A stretch of DNA of 21,340 bases from CAZESS01 sp964414415. GTDB lineage: Archaea; Thermoplasmatota; E2; UBA202; DSCA01. The notes under the pieces were generated by a model. The model was not told the DNA's origin, ran no database searches, and saw nothing but the letters and a program-made list of their open reading frames with translations. The position numbers and the translations under genes are program-made. Positions within the stretch are counted from its first letter, which is position 1. Every line of letters starts with the position of its first letter. Positions 1 to 6,248 of this stretch are shown one piece after another. Location: the NCBI GenBank assembly GCA_964414415.1, contig CAYPWJ010000023.1:1-21340 (forward strand), read 5' to 3'.

Positions 1-1172
1 TCGGCAAACAACGGCCAGTCAGTCATCAACAGGCAGCCGTCGGCATCCCGCAGCGCCCCGGCCGGGCTGTCACAGTAGTCAACGTCGGGAAACACCTGCC
101 GCATCGCGTCAGCCGCCATCGGGTCATGGGCGGCAACGTCGGCATCGCGCTCCAGCAACGCCTCGATGACCGGAATCGAGCGTGACTCCCTGATGTCGTC
201 GGTGCCGGGCTTGAACGCCAGGCCGAGCACCGCCACCCTCTTGCCAGCGAGATCGCCGAGATGCCGCTCGAGCAGGTCGAGCATCCGATGCGGCTGCTCC
301 TCGTTGACCTGCAGCACCGACCGGAGCAGATGCATCTGCTGCCCTGCATCCCCGCCGGCGGCCACCAGCGCCCTGACGTCCTTCGGGAAACACGAGCCGC
401 CGAAGCCAGCGCCCGCCCGCAGAAACGACGGCGCGATGCGGTGGTCCATCCCGACGGCCTCCATCACCCGGTAGGTGTCGACGTCGAGCTGCTTGCAGAG
501 GGTGCCGACCTCGTTGGCGTACGATATCTTGGTCGCCAGCAGCCCGTTGCTCGCGTATTTGACCATCTCTGCCTCCGACGGCGTGCAGACAAACACCGGC
601 GCGTCGAACGGCTCGTAGAGCTCCTCGAGCAGCTGTTGCGCCCGGCTGCTATGCACGCCGACGACGACGCGGTCGGGATCCCGGAAGTCCTGGATGGCGA
701 TGCCCTCACGGAGAAACTCGGGGTTCATCGCCACGTCGAAGTCCTCGCCGGCCTGTCCGCCGCTGGCCTCCTCGAGCAGCGGCGCGACCATGTCGTCGGT
801 CGTCCCCGGGATGACGGTGCTCTTCACCACGACGAGCTGCCACCGCCCGCCGAGATGCTCGCCGACCTGCCTGGCTGCCTCCTTGACGTAGGAGAGGTCG
901 ACGCCGCCGTCCTCGCGTGACGGCGTCCCCACGCAGATGAAGACCACGTCGGCGTCACCCACAACGCTGTAGTCATCAGTAGCAGCAATACGATCCTGGT
1001 TCGCGGTGAGCAGCTCCTGCAATCCCTCCTCGTATATCGGTGCTGTGGCGTCGTTGAGCTTTGCTATCTTGTCCCGGTCGACGTCGACATAGGTGACCCG
1101 GTGTCCCTCGTCGGCGAAACAGGTGCCGGTGACCACGCCGACGTAGCCGGCGCCGATGACCGCTATATCCAT
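1..1172 (-). CDS. ugd: UDP-glucose 6-dehydrogenase, C-terminus beyond the window
   Basis: Oxidises UDP-glucose to UDP-glucuronate with two NAD+, supplying uronic acid precursors for surface glycans. It reads without a stop from ATG at 1172 to the left edge (390 codons). Visible features: an N-terminal Rossmann motif (IAVIGAGYVG, residues 3-12), the VGTP loop (81-84), KSTVIPGTT (117-125), NPEFLREG (150-157), the catalytic cysteine in FGGSCFPKD (Cys261), and the start of the C-terminal nucleotide-binding domain with VLGLAFKPGTDDIRES. Family members have about 420-450 residues, so a few dozen are missing. A TATA box at 1191-1200 lies about 23 bases upstream of the ATG, which suggests a leaderless transcript. 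A related UDP-sugar dehydrogenase (GlcNAc or ManNAc type) is possible, but these motifs fit the glucose enzyme best. Confidence 0.93.
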   Translation of the reverse strand, partial: MDIAVIGAGYVGVVTGTCFADEGHRVTYVDVDRDKIAKLNDATAPIYEEGLQELLTANQDRIAATDDYSVVGDADVVFICVGTPSREDGGVDLSYVKEAARQVGEHLGGRWQLVVVKSTVIPGTTDDMVAPLLEEASGGQAGEDFDVAMNPEFLREGIAIQDFRDPDRVVVGVHSSRAQQLLEELYEPFDAPVFVCTPSEAEMVKYASNGLLATKISYANEVGTLCKQLDVDTYRVMEAVGMDHRIAPSFLRAGAGFGGSCFPKDVRALVAAGGDAGQQMHLLRSVLQVNEEQPHRMLDLLERHLGDLAGKRVAVLGLAFKPGTDDIRESRSIPVIEALLERDADVAAHDPMAADAMRQVFPDVDYCDSPAGALRDADGCLLMTDWPLFA

Positions 1173-1190
1173 GGCCGGGAAACAACGCCA

Positions 1191-1200
1191 CATATAAAAA
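1191..1200 (-). promoter_or_regulatory. TATA box of the UDP-glucose dehydrogenase gene
   Basis: On the minus strand this reads TTTTTATATG, centred about 23 bases upstream of the ATG at 1172. There is no Shine-Dalgarno sequence in between, so transcription probably begins at or next to the start codon. Confidence 0.55.
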
Positions 1201-1332
1201 AACTCTCCAGCAAAAAAGGTGGACAGGTGTACCACGAAGCAACATCCTTTTTTCTTTCCTTCATCCTCCCCGCCATCAATGGCGACCTTCCTTCGGCCTC
1301 CTCGGCTACCTGGCCTGCAAGGTCACCCGCGG

Positions 1333-1350
1333 CGGCATCCAGTGACCGGC
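1333..1350 (+). repeat. Direct repeat CGGCATCCAGTGAcCGGC, copy 1
   Basis: This 18-mer matches 1774-1791 at 17 of 18 positions. After a 9-base difference both copies continue with a similar AT-rich stretch (ATAT, TAAAACA, TTA). In one plus-strand frame the repeat closes an open stretch ending FGLLGYLACKVTRGGIQ and a stop, possibly a gene remnant, but I cannot identify it. Confidence 0.5.
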
Positions 1351-1386
1351 GGCACCAATCGATATAATAAAACATATTACGTTGTT

Positions 1387-1658
1387 ATGGAAAAAGAAAA
1401 AGAGAGCAATACGAGTTATAACGGGCTCTCTCCCCATGAATANNNNNNNNNNNNNNNNNNNNNNNNNNNNNNNNNNNNNNNNNNNNNNNNNNNNNNNNNN
1501 NNNNNNNNNNNNNNNNNNNNNNNNNNNNNNNNNNNNNNNNNNTGGAAAAAGAAAAAGAGAGCAATACGAGTTATAACGGGCTCTCTCCCCATGAATACCA
1601 CGTGCTCTCCCCGATCGTCGTCACCGATACAGTGGAACAATCTCCCCTCCGAGCATGA
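1387..1658 (+). CDS. Small ORF interrupted by an assembly gap (38 aa after collapsing the gap)
   Basis: Not a recognised gene. If the gap is an unmerged 55-bp overlap (remove 1443-1597), ATG at 1387 opens a continuous frame: MEKEKESNTSYNGLSPHEYH, then VLSPIVVTDTVEQSPLRA and stop at 1656-1658. A TATA-like sequence (TATAATAAAA, 1363-1372) lies at a leaderless distance. A second frame continues to 1749 with protein-like sequence (EYRRDIERLTSRTIPYQQ), so a frameshifted longer antitoxin-like gene is possible. Codon evidence is weak at this length. The setting among toxin-antitoxin remnants makes a small antitoxin plausible, but this is inference. Confidence 0.3.
1388..1597. other. Assembly gap 1: 100 N between identical 55-bp flanks
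   Basis: Bases 1388-1442 and 1543-1597 are identical over 55 positions and enclose exactly 100 N (1443-1542). This is the signature of two contigs ending in the same k-mer (k=55) joined by a fixed-length spacer. The true locus probably has one copy and no gap. A genuine tandem repeat cannot be excluded from sequence alone. Confidence 0.85.
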
Positions 1659-1773
1659 ATACAGGAGAGATATAGAACGGCTGACGAGCAGAACAATCCC
1701 CTACCAGCAGGTGGCAACCGACGTGAGAGAAGCGTTACGGATACAGTAACCCCATATCGCGGCCAGCCTCCAG

Positions 1774-1791
1774 CGGCATCCAGTGAACGGC
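1774..1791 (+). repeat. Direct repeat CGGCATCCAGTGAaCGGC, copy 2
   Basis: Second copy of the 18-mer at 1333-1350 with one mismatch. It is followed by ATATCGTAAAACACAGTTAA, which resembles the sequence after copy 1. The pair brackets the small-ORF segment. Confidence 0.5.
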
Positions 1792-1805
1792 ATATCGTAA
1801 AACAC

Positions 1806-1847
1806 AGTTAACGATACAACGGAAAATCGTTAAACGTATTTAACGAT
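1806..1847. repeat. Three TTAACGAT motifs in alternating orientation
   Basis: TTAACGAT occurs twice on the plus strand, near 1808 and 1840, and once inverted as ATCGTTAA near 1826, in a stretch without genes (about 1750-1941). The 10-mer AACGATACAA within the first copy recurs at 2169-2178, next to the start of the DUF433 gene. Operator sites are possible. Nothing else is visible in 1750-1908. Confidence 0.35.
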
Positions 1848-1908
1848 AGAACATAAAATTGTCGAATAGGCCGAAAAACCTTCAGTGTTTCCCCTCCTTG
1901 AATGGCTC

Positions 1909-1945
1909 CTGACACGATAACCATGCGGCTATCCTGCCCTGTCAG
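1909..1945. terminator. Hairpin downstream of the DUF433 antitoxin
   Basis: CTGACA (1909-1914) pairs with TGTCAG (1940-1945). Inside, GATAACC and GGCTATC form a second helix around an ATGC loop. It overlaps the end of the DUF433 reading frame and could act as a transcript end or RNA stabiliser. Confidence 0.35.
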
Positions 1946-2161
1946 CATCTATTTCTTCTCCGCCCACCACCGCCCTCCTCCAGAGCGGCTTTCACGTCCT
2001 CCACCTGCAGATGCGGGTAGTCCTCAAGCACGTCGCTCACCTGCAGCCCCGCCGCCAGCCGCCGGATGATATCCACCGGTATCCTCGTGCCCTGCACGAC
2101 GGGCTTCCCCGGCCATCACGTCAGGGTCGACCACGATATGGTCTTCCAGCTGATTTTCCAT
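1942..2161 (-). pseudogene. DUF433-family antitoxin broken by a one-base frameshift
   Basis: Reading minus from ATG at 2161 gives MENQLEDHIVVDPDVMAG. The DUF433 signature then continues only in the next frame: GKPVVQGTRIPVDIIRRLAA, then GLQVSDVLEDYPHLQVEDVKAAL, ending at 1942. Removing one base of a four-G run (plus strand CCCC, 2107-2110) restores an intact protein of about 72 residues. DUF433 proteins are small HTH-containing antitoxins usually paired with a PIN-like DUF5615 toxin; no such toxin is readable downstream. An AT-rich promoter (AAATAAATTG) lies about 20 bases before the start. The frameshift may be a real inactivating mutation or a homopolymer error. Confidence 0.75.
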
Positions 2162-2331
2162 GACACCCCAACGATACAATTTATTTAAATGTGTATCCCT
2201 TCTAACGGAAACACGGCGGCCGATTTCCGTCCTCTGCTCACGATATCTAACTGGCCGAAATGCGAGTGGATCAGAAGGCAGGAAAAGCGTCGGTGCTCAC
2301 AGCCGGAAAATGCTTTCGTATACCTCGCCGC

Positions 2332-2595
2332 TCAGCCGGAACGTTCCAACGTTGCAACGTCTTCTTCTACGTCCTCCGGCGAGTAATCGATGGGGACTCC
2401 TTTTTTATTGAGCAAGAGCAGCATCTCCCACGTATTTTTGACACCTGCCAGTTCTGCAGCCTTCCCCAGGGAGATAGCCCTCTCCCGATAGAGTTCCACG
2501 GCCAACGACCGCCGTATGAACTGCTCCATGTCTCCCTCCTTCACCAGCAGCGGAAACGTTTTCGGCAACCGGATGGTTGTCCGCACGGTCTCCAT
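2332..2595 (-). CDS. UPF0175-family antitoxin, no visible toxin partner
   Basis: An 87-aa protein with the UPF0175 core: SLGKAAELAGVKNTWEMLLL (residues about 42-61), then NKKGVPIDYSPEDVEEDVATLE at the C-terminus. The family consists of small DNA-binding antitoxins, typically cotranscribed with a DUF3368 PIN-domain ribonuclease. Here the 170 bases downstream of the stop contain no readable PIN domain, so the gene appears orphaned or its toxin has decayed. A TATA-like AAACTTTAAG lies about 27 bases upstream of the start, consistent with leaderless transcription. The N-terminus (METVRTTIRLPKTFPLLVKE) resembles a ribbon-type DNA-binding strand segment, but I cannot confirm that. Length is normal for the family. 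Confidence 0.75.
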   Translation of the reverse strand: METVRTTIRLPKTFPLLVKEGDMEQFIRRSLAVELYRERAISLGKAAELAGVKNTWEMLLLLNKKGVPIDYSPEDVEEDVATLERSG

Positions 2596-2713
2596 ATGCC
2601 AAGATATCCCTTCTGCTACTTAAAGTTTATCGGGAAGATTATAACAGGTTCGTGGCTGCTGGCATCCCTCGCCCGCTGCGAAAAACATGTAAACCATGGG
2701 CCGATGTATCACC

Positions 2714-2926
2714 ATGGAACCCGGGGACGTTGTCACGATGCTACAAGACCGTCCGCACTTCGACGACCTGCGCTTCGTCTATCTGTTCGGCTCCGCGGCA
2801 ACCTGGCTCCTTCTACCGAACGTCTCATCCACAAAGAATCACCCGCTTTCTCCCTTCATTACACGTGGCGGCATGGAGCGCTGCATCGCAGTTACGTTTA
2901 TAACCGGCCGGGCATTATATAAATGA
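2714..2926 (+). pseudogene. Truncated MNT-type nucleotidyltransferase remnant
   Basis: From ATG at 2714 the frame reads MEPGDVVTMLQDRPHFDD, then LRFVYLFGSAAT, which matches the start of minimal nucleotidyltransferases (hydrophobic strand then the Gly-Ser of GSx10DxD). After GSAAT the sequence no longer resembles the family: no Asp-x-Asp follows, and the frame runs unrelated to its stop at 2924-2926, overlapping the HEPN start. I read it as the N-terminal stub of an MNT antitoxin whose remainder was deleted or replaced. The intact MNT gene lies about 600 bases downstream. A chance resemblance is possible because only about 12 residues are diagnostic. Confidence 0.45.
2897..2903 (+). promoter_or_regulatory. 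TATA box of the HEPN-MNT operon
   Basis: TTTATAA is centred about 23 bases before ATG 2923 and there is no ribosome-binding site. This suggests a leaderless transcript for the toxin gene. Confidence 0.5.
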
Positions 2927-3357
2927 TGGATGTAGAGCGGGCGAAGCGATACCGCGACAAGCTGGCGTTGATGGAGGAACGACGCACCGACATCATCGAA
3001 TGGACATCAGATGTCTCAGTCGAGATGTTTATCGAGGACAAAAAACTGCGGCTGGCAACCTACAAGGCGTTCCAGGAAACGGTAGAAGCGGCGATGGACC
3101 TCGTTTCTATGATGATCCGGGACAGCAATCTGATGGTGAAGGACGACTATGTCAACGTCGACCAGCTGGAGGAACAGGATGTGCTGTCTCATGAAGCAGC
3201 TGATGCGTTGAAAGAGGCCAACGGCCTCCGCAACAGGCTCGTCCACCGGTACAACCACCTTCGCACCGACATCGCGTTTTCCTCGATGCAGCGGCTGCTT
3301 CCCGCCTTTGCAACATTTCGTCAGGAGGTGCAGTCATGGCTGAAGCAGCGTTGCTAG
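2923..3357 (+). CDS. hepT: HEPN-domain toxin (DUF86/HepT-like)
   Basis: A 144-aa helical protein of the DUF86/HepT family, HEPN ribonucleases paired with MNT antitoxins. The catalytic RX4HXY motif is intact: RNRLVHRY, residues 103-110, with Arg103, His108 and Tyr110. In characterised pairs the MNT partner silences the toxin by transferring AMP to the tyrosine of this motif. The gene begins at ATG 2923; ATG 2926 is the alternative. Its last 22 bases (3336-3357) overlap the start of the MNT gene if assembly gap 2 is collapsed, and an AGGAGGTG ribosome-binding site for MNT (3322-3329) lies inside its 3' end. That implies translational coupling. Confidence 0.88.
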   Translation: MMDVERAKRYRDKLALMEERRTDIIEWTSDVSVEMFIEDKKLRLATYKAFQETVEAAMDLVSMMIRDSNLMVKDDYVNVDQLEEQDVLSHEAADALKEANGLRNRLVHRYNHLRTDIAFSSMQRLLPAFATFRQEVQSWLKQRC

Positions 3358-3536
3358 CGTCACTGGAAAAGGAGTTCGCGTNNNNNNNNNNNNNNNNNNN
3401 NNNNNNNNNNNNNNNNNNNNNNNNNNNNNNNNNNNNNNNNNNNNNNNNNNNNNNNNNNNNNNNNNNNNNNNNNNNNNNNNNGGTGCAGTCATGGCTGAAG
3501 CAGCGTTGCTAGCGTCACTGGAAAAGGAGTTCGCGT
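3327..3536. other. Assembly gap 2: 100 N between identical 55-bp flanks
   Basis: Bases 3327-3381 and 3482-3536 are identical over 55 positions around exactly 100 N (3382-3481). This is the same pattern and overlap length as gap 1. Each flank contains the 3' end of HEPN and the first codons of MNT, so the duplicate is almost certainly an artefact. Collapsing it gives a single HEPN-MNT operon with a 22-base overlap. Confidence 0.88.
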
Positions 3537-3877
3537 TTCTGAAGGACCGGGTGCTGGCTGTGCTGCTCTACGGCTCCCACGCCACCGGTGACGCTCACCG
3601 GCAGAGCGACGTCGACCTCTGCATCGTCGACCCGGATACACCGACGGTGCTCAACGAGGTGTCCCGCCGTGTCGACGTCGCTGGCAGCGGCTACGACGTC
3701 TACCTGTTCGAGGAGCTCCCGCTCTACCTGCAGATGGAGGTGATCCGCAGCCACCGCGTCGTTGTATGCCGCGACATCTACGCCCTCCACGAGTACTTCT
3801 ATCCCTACAGGAAGCGATGGAAAGACCAGGAGCACCGGAACACCGTCACCCGGGAGGACGTCCTCCGGGGACTGTGA
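3491..3877 (+). CDS. mntA: MNT-domain nucleotidyltransferase antitoxin
   Basis: A 128-aa minimal nucleotidyltransferase. The signature GSx10DxD is complete: Gly28-Ser29 in LLYGSHATGDAHRQSDVDL, with Asp40 and Asp42 as metal ligands. A third acidic strand is likely at YDVYLFEELP. Known homologues AMPylate the tyrosine of the HEPN RX4HXY motif and so neutralise the toxin. The start ATG is preceded by AGGAGGTG, placed 6 bases upstream in the uninterrupted copy (3322-3329). The same start also appears at 3336 because gap 2 duplicates it. It ends 21 bases before the convergent VapC gene. Confidence 0.9.
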   Translation: MAEAALLASLEKEFAFLKDRVLAVLLYGSHATGDAHRQSDVDLCIVDPDTPTVLNEVSRRVDVAGSGYDVYLFEELPLYLQMEVIRSHRVVVCRDIYALHEYFYPYRKRWKDQEHRNTVTREDVLRGL

Positions 3878-3898
3878 CATCGGCTGCGCGGTGCACGG

Positions 3899-4288
3899 TT
3901 ACCGTGCCCGGATCAGCGAGATGGTTAGGTCGTCAAAGTCATCGTCCCATCCAACCAGCAGCTGGTCCTCTTTCACCTGTGCCGTAGCCGCGGCGAAGGC
4001 ATCGGCCAGCGGTATCGCATGCAGCGCTTTTATCGTGCCTGCCGATCGCCAGATGGCATCGTGTGGCTGCACGACCTGAAGGCCGTATGCGTTCAGGTTC
4101 CGTACCTTTTCTTCAGCTATGGTGGCGTCCCGCCGATACAGGATGTAATACAGTTCTGTCAGGTTGACCACGTTCAGCCATCCCTGCACGGCTCCCTGTA
4201 CAACCCGTTCCAGCCATGTCTCGACAACCGCTGCGCCCTCCTCGTCGAGGTAAAACAGCAGCAGACTCTCGGTGTCAAACACCACCAT
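3899..4288 (-). CDS. vapC: PIN-domain ribonuclease toxin VapC
   Basis: A 129-aa PIN-domain protein. Conserved acidic residues are visible: Asp5 in VVFDTESLL, Glu45 in NLTELYYILYRR, Asp96 in PLADAFAAATA, and Asp115/116 in LVGWDDDFDDL. They match the four-acid, metal-binding active site of VapC ribonucleases, which in studied cases cut tRNA or rRNA. The start codon abuts the stop of the upstream AbrB-type antitoxin (TAG then ATG, no spacing), so the two are translationally coupled. It lies convergent to the HEPN-MNT operon with 21 bases between. Confidence 0.9.
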   Translation of the reverse strand: MVVFDTESLLLFYLDEEGAAVVETWLERVVQGAVQGWLNVVNLTELYYILYRRDATIAEEKVRNLNAYGLQVVQPHDAIWRSAGTIKALHAIPLADAFAAATAQVKEDQLLVGWDDDFDDLTISLIRAR

Positions 4289-4543
4289 CTAGATCCGCTC
4301 CAGCCGATGCTCCCGCCGCACATCTTCCTGCCGGTCCTCCTTCAGGATCTCCTCGGCGGTCCGGTCATCGAACAGAGACCGGAGCGATCCCCGTTCGTCG
4401 GCGGGATGTGGAAGCGGTCTGAACATGACGCCGTGTGCGGTCGGAACGACGATTGCTTTATCCTCGAAGCCAAACCTGTCCCGCCACCGCTTTGGAATAG
4501 TGGCCTGTCCCTTGGCTGTTATTTTCACTACCGTCTCATCCAT
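4289..4543 (-). CDS. vapB: AbrB/SpoVT-type antitoxin VapB
   Basis: An 84-aa protein with an N-terminal AbrB-type swapped-hairpin DNA-binding domain: VVKITAKGQATIPKRWRDRF (residues 5-24), then GFEDKAIVVPTAHGVMFRPL. The C-terminal tail, rich in acidic and basic residues (SLRSLFDDRTAEEILKEDRQ), is the region expected to wrap the toxin. It is the first gene of a two-gene operon with VapC. The promoter just upstream carries a perfect inverted repeat around the TATA box, as expected for autorepression by the VapB-VapC complex. Confidence 0.9.
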   Translation of the reverse strand: MDETVVKITAKGQATIPKRWRDRFGFEDKAIVVPTAHGVMFRPLPHPADERGSLRSLFDDRTAEEILKEDRQEDVRREHRLERI

Positions 4544-4605
4544 GTAATACTATAAATAAAAAGTATTACTTAAATATTTTGGTATTCTTATTTTATTTGT
4601 AATAC
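4544..4605 (-). promoter_or_regulatory. vapBC promoter with inverted-repeat operator
   Basis: GTAATACT (4544-4551) and AGTATTAC (4562-4569) form a perfect 8-bp inverted repeat separated by the AT-rich core ATAAATAAAA. The operator directly abuts the VapB start codon at 4543. A further GTAATAC half-site lies at 4599-4605. The arrangement suggests cooperative autoregulation of the toxin-antitoxin operon. Nothing else is visible up to 4698. Confidence 0.65.
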
Positions 4606-4698
4606 AAATCAATCCTGCTCCATGCGGCACCCGTCACCTCCAAGAAAATCCCTCCGTCGGTTCGCCCCGCCAACAAACATTTTAACCCCCTCCGCCTT

Positions 4699-6246
4699 GT
4701 GAGGCCTGTGAACCCACAAGGCCCAGCATGCTGCCCGTCGAACCCCCGCGGCAGGAGCGGCATACGCGTCGCGACGCAACGACAGGAAAACCGCATCCGT
4801 GACATCGCCCGCCAGCTGCAGGACGACCCGCTGATGGTGCTCCCCGACTGCCAGGGCGACTGCCGGCGCTGCAATTTCAAAGGCATCCGCAAAAAACTGA
4901 AAAAACTCCAGGGCGCCGACGAAAAAACACTCAAGAAATACGCAGCAAAGAAAGACTTCTTCTCGAAGGACCTGGCGGCGGCCGTCGCAGCCACGATGCT
5001 GCTCGCCGACGCCGACGACATCCCCTACCTGGCGGCAAAGAACATCAACGGCAGCACCCATGTCTACGCGAAGCGCGGCGACGCCGACGAGCAAAAGCTG
5101 CTGGCGGTCCAGAACTACGACGACCCGCATCTCCGGCTGCTCGCCGTCGTCGACATCGCCCAGAAAAACGACCTGTATCTCTACTCCCACCGCGACGGCA
5201 TGACATGCCGCGAGGACGACCCCACACCCCCCGACAGCTTCGTCTCATTCGCCCTCCGGCAGCTCGACCTCGACAGCGACGGATGCAGTCACGACGCCAC
5301 GCCAGCGCTGGCCATCAACTGGCGACCCGCCGATGTCACGCTGCGCATCTGCGAGCGCTGCGCCACCGACCGGAACACCGTCGCGGCGCTGACACGCTAC
5401 TTCTACACGCCGGACATCGACGAGATATTCTCCGTGCACGTCGACGGCAGCGTCGTGGAATGCAGCGACGGATGCAGCGAATGCCCCCTCGACAGCATCG
5501 ACATGCACCTGGACGACGGCCCGTATCTGGCGGGGCAGATGACCGACGCCTCCTTCATCGACAACTGGCGGAAAAAAGCCCGCTGGGCCATCGAGGGGCT
5601 CGACCAGCCGCTCTTCATCCTCGACCAGACATGTTTCGGCAGCGACGTCGACGCCGCCATCGAGCACCTCAACCCGAAGGAATGGGAGCAACGGGCGCTC
5701 CGCATCCTGCTCGAGCAGGCGGAGCAACCGCTCGTCCTGGACGACGCGACACCCAACGCCGTCATCGCCGCCTACTGGGACAGCAAGGCCAGCGAAGTGG
5801 TCACCGAGATCGCCGGGCGGGAGGGACGCAGGATCCTCCGCGGCAGCCGCTCCACCGACACCCCCGCCGAGATACTGGAGCGAGTACACGATGCAGCCAG
5901 GCGGCAGCAGGCGCTCGCGGCGCTGCCCTCCTACGACAGCCTCCCCGAGCTGGCGTCGTTCGCCGACGGCGTCGCCCGGACATACCGGAGCGGCGGCACC
6001 GGCGAAGCGTTGAAGGCCATCCAGCAGACAGACATGGACTTCAAACACAAAGCCGTCGCCTACGGGTTCCTCCTCGCGATGGACAAGGCCGCCGGCGAGC
6101 AATGGAGGTACAGCGACCAGGAACGCGAGTTCGGCGAGCATCTCGCCGGGCACGCGGAGCAGCTGCTCACCGCCGATGGCGACGCCTACAGCGAGGCGCT
6201 GCAGGCCATGCTGCAGGCGACCGGCTCAACGGAGACGATCAGGTGA
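4699..6246 (+). CDS. Unknown 515-aa protein with several Cys motifs
   Basis: I do not recognise this family. The frame begins at GTG 4699; GTG 4708 is an alternative that fits leaderless transcription from the AT-rich CATTTTAA near 4678-4685. Clusters of cysteines suggest metal binding: CQGDCRRC (51-58), CERC (218-221) and CSDGCSECP (255-263). A lysine-rich segment (KGIRKKLKKL, 61-70) follows the first cluster, then an alanine-rich helical region. The C-terminal half is acidic and apparently helical, with no membrane segment or signal peptide. Composition is GC-rich like its neighbours. It is followed after 2 bases by a Nudix hydrolase, so the two are probably cotranscribed; nucleotide or RNA metabolism is a weak contextual guess. 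Confidence 0.8.
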   Translation: MRPVNPQGPACCPSNPRGRSGIRVATQRQENRIRDIARQLQDDPLMVLPDCQGDCRRCNFKGIRKKLKKLQGADEKTLKKYAAKKDFFSKDLAAAVAATMLLADADDIPYLAAKNINGSTHVYAKRGDADEQKLLAVQNYDDPHLRLLAVVDIAQKNDLYLYSHRDGMTCREDDPTPPDSFVSFALRQLDLDSDGCSHDATPALAINWRPADVTLRICERCATDRNTVAALTRYFYTPDIDEIFSVHVDGSVVECSDGCSECPLDSIDMHLDDGPYLAGQMTDASFIDNWRKKARWAIEGLDQPLFILDQTCFGSDVDAAIEHLNPKEWEQRALRILLEQAEQPLVLDDATPNAVIAAYWDSKASEVVTEIAGREGRRILRGSRSTDTPAEILERVHDAARRQQALAALPSYDSLPELASFADGVARTYRSGGTGEALKAIQQTDMDFKHKAVAYGFLLAMDKAAGEQWRYSDQEREFGEHLAGHAEQLLTADGDAYSEALQAMLQATGSTETIR

Positions 6247-6248
6247 CC

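Noticed and set aside
261..920. Long plus-strand frame of 219 codons opposite the dehydrogenase gene
   Set aside because: It is the antisense of the UDP-glucose dehydrogenase, a common shadow in GC-rich coding DNA; the minus-strand product has all family motifs.
2337..2365. Palindrome GGAACGTTCC with nearby AACGTTGCAACGT
   Set aside because: Lies inside the 3' end of the UPF0175 coding sequence and is explained by its codons.
2260..2922. 220-codon plus-strand frame opposite the UPF0175 gene
   Set aside because: It runs across an intergenic promoter region and the antisense of the antitoxin; no domain and poor composition.
5245..6153. 302-codon minus-strand frame inside the 515-aa gene
   Set aside because: Shadow frame of GC-rich coding sequence; low-complexity Val/Gly/Asp composition and no recognisable domain.
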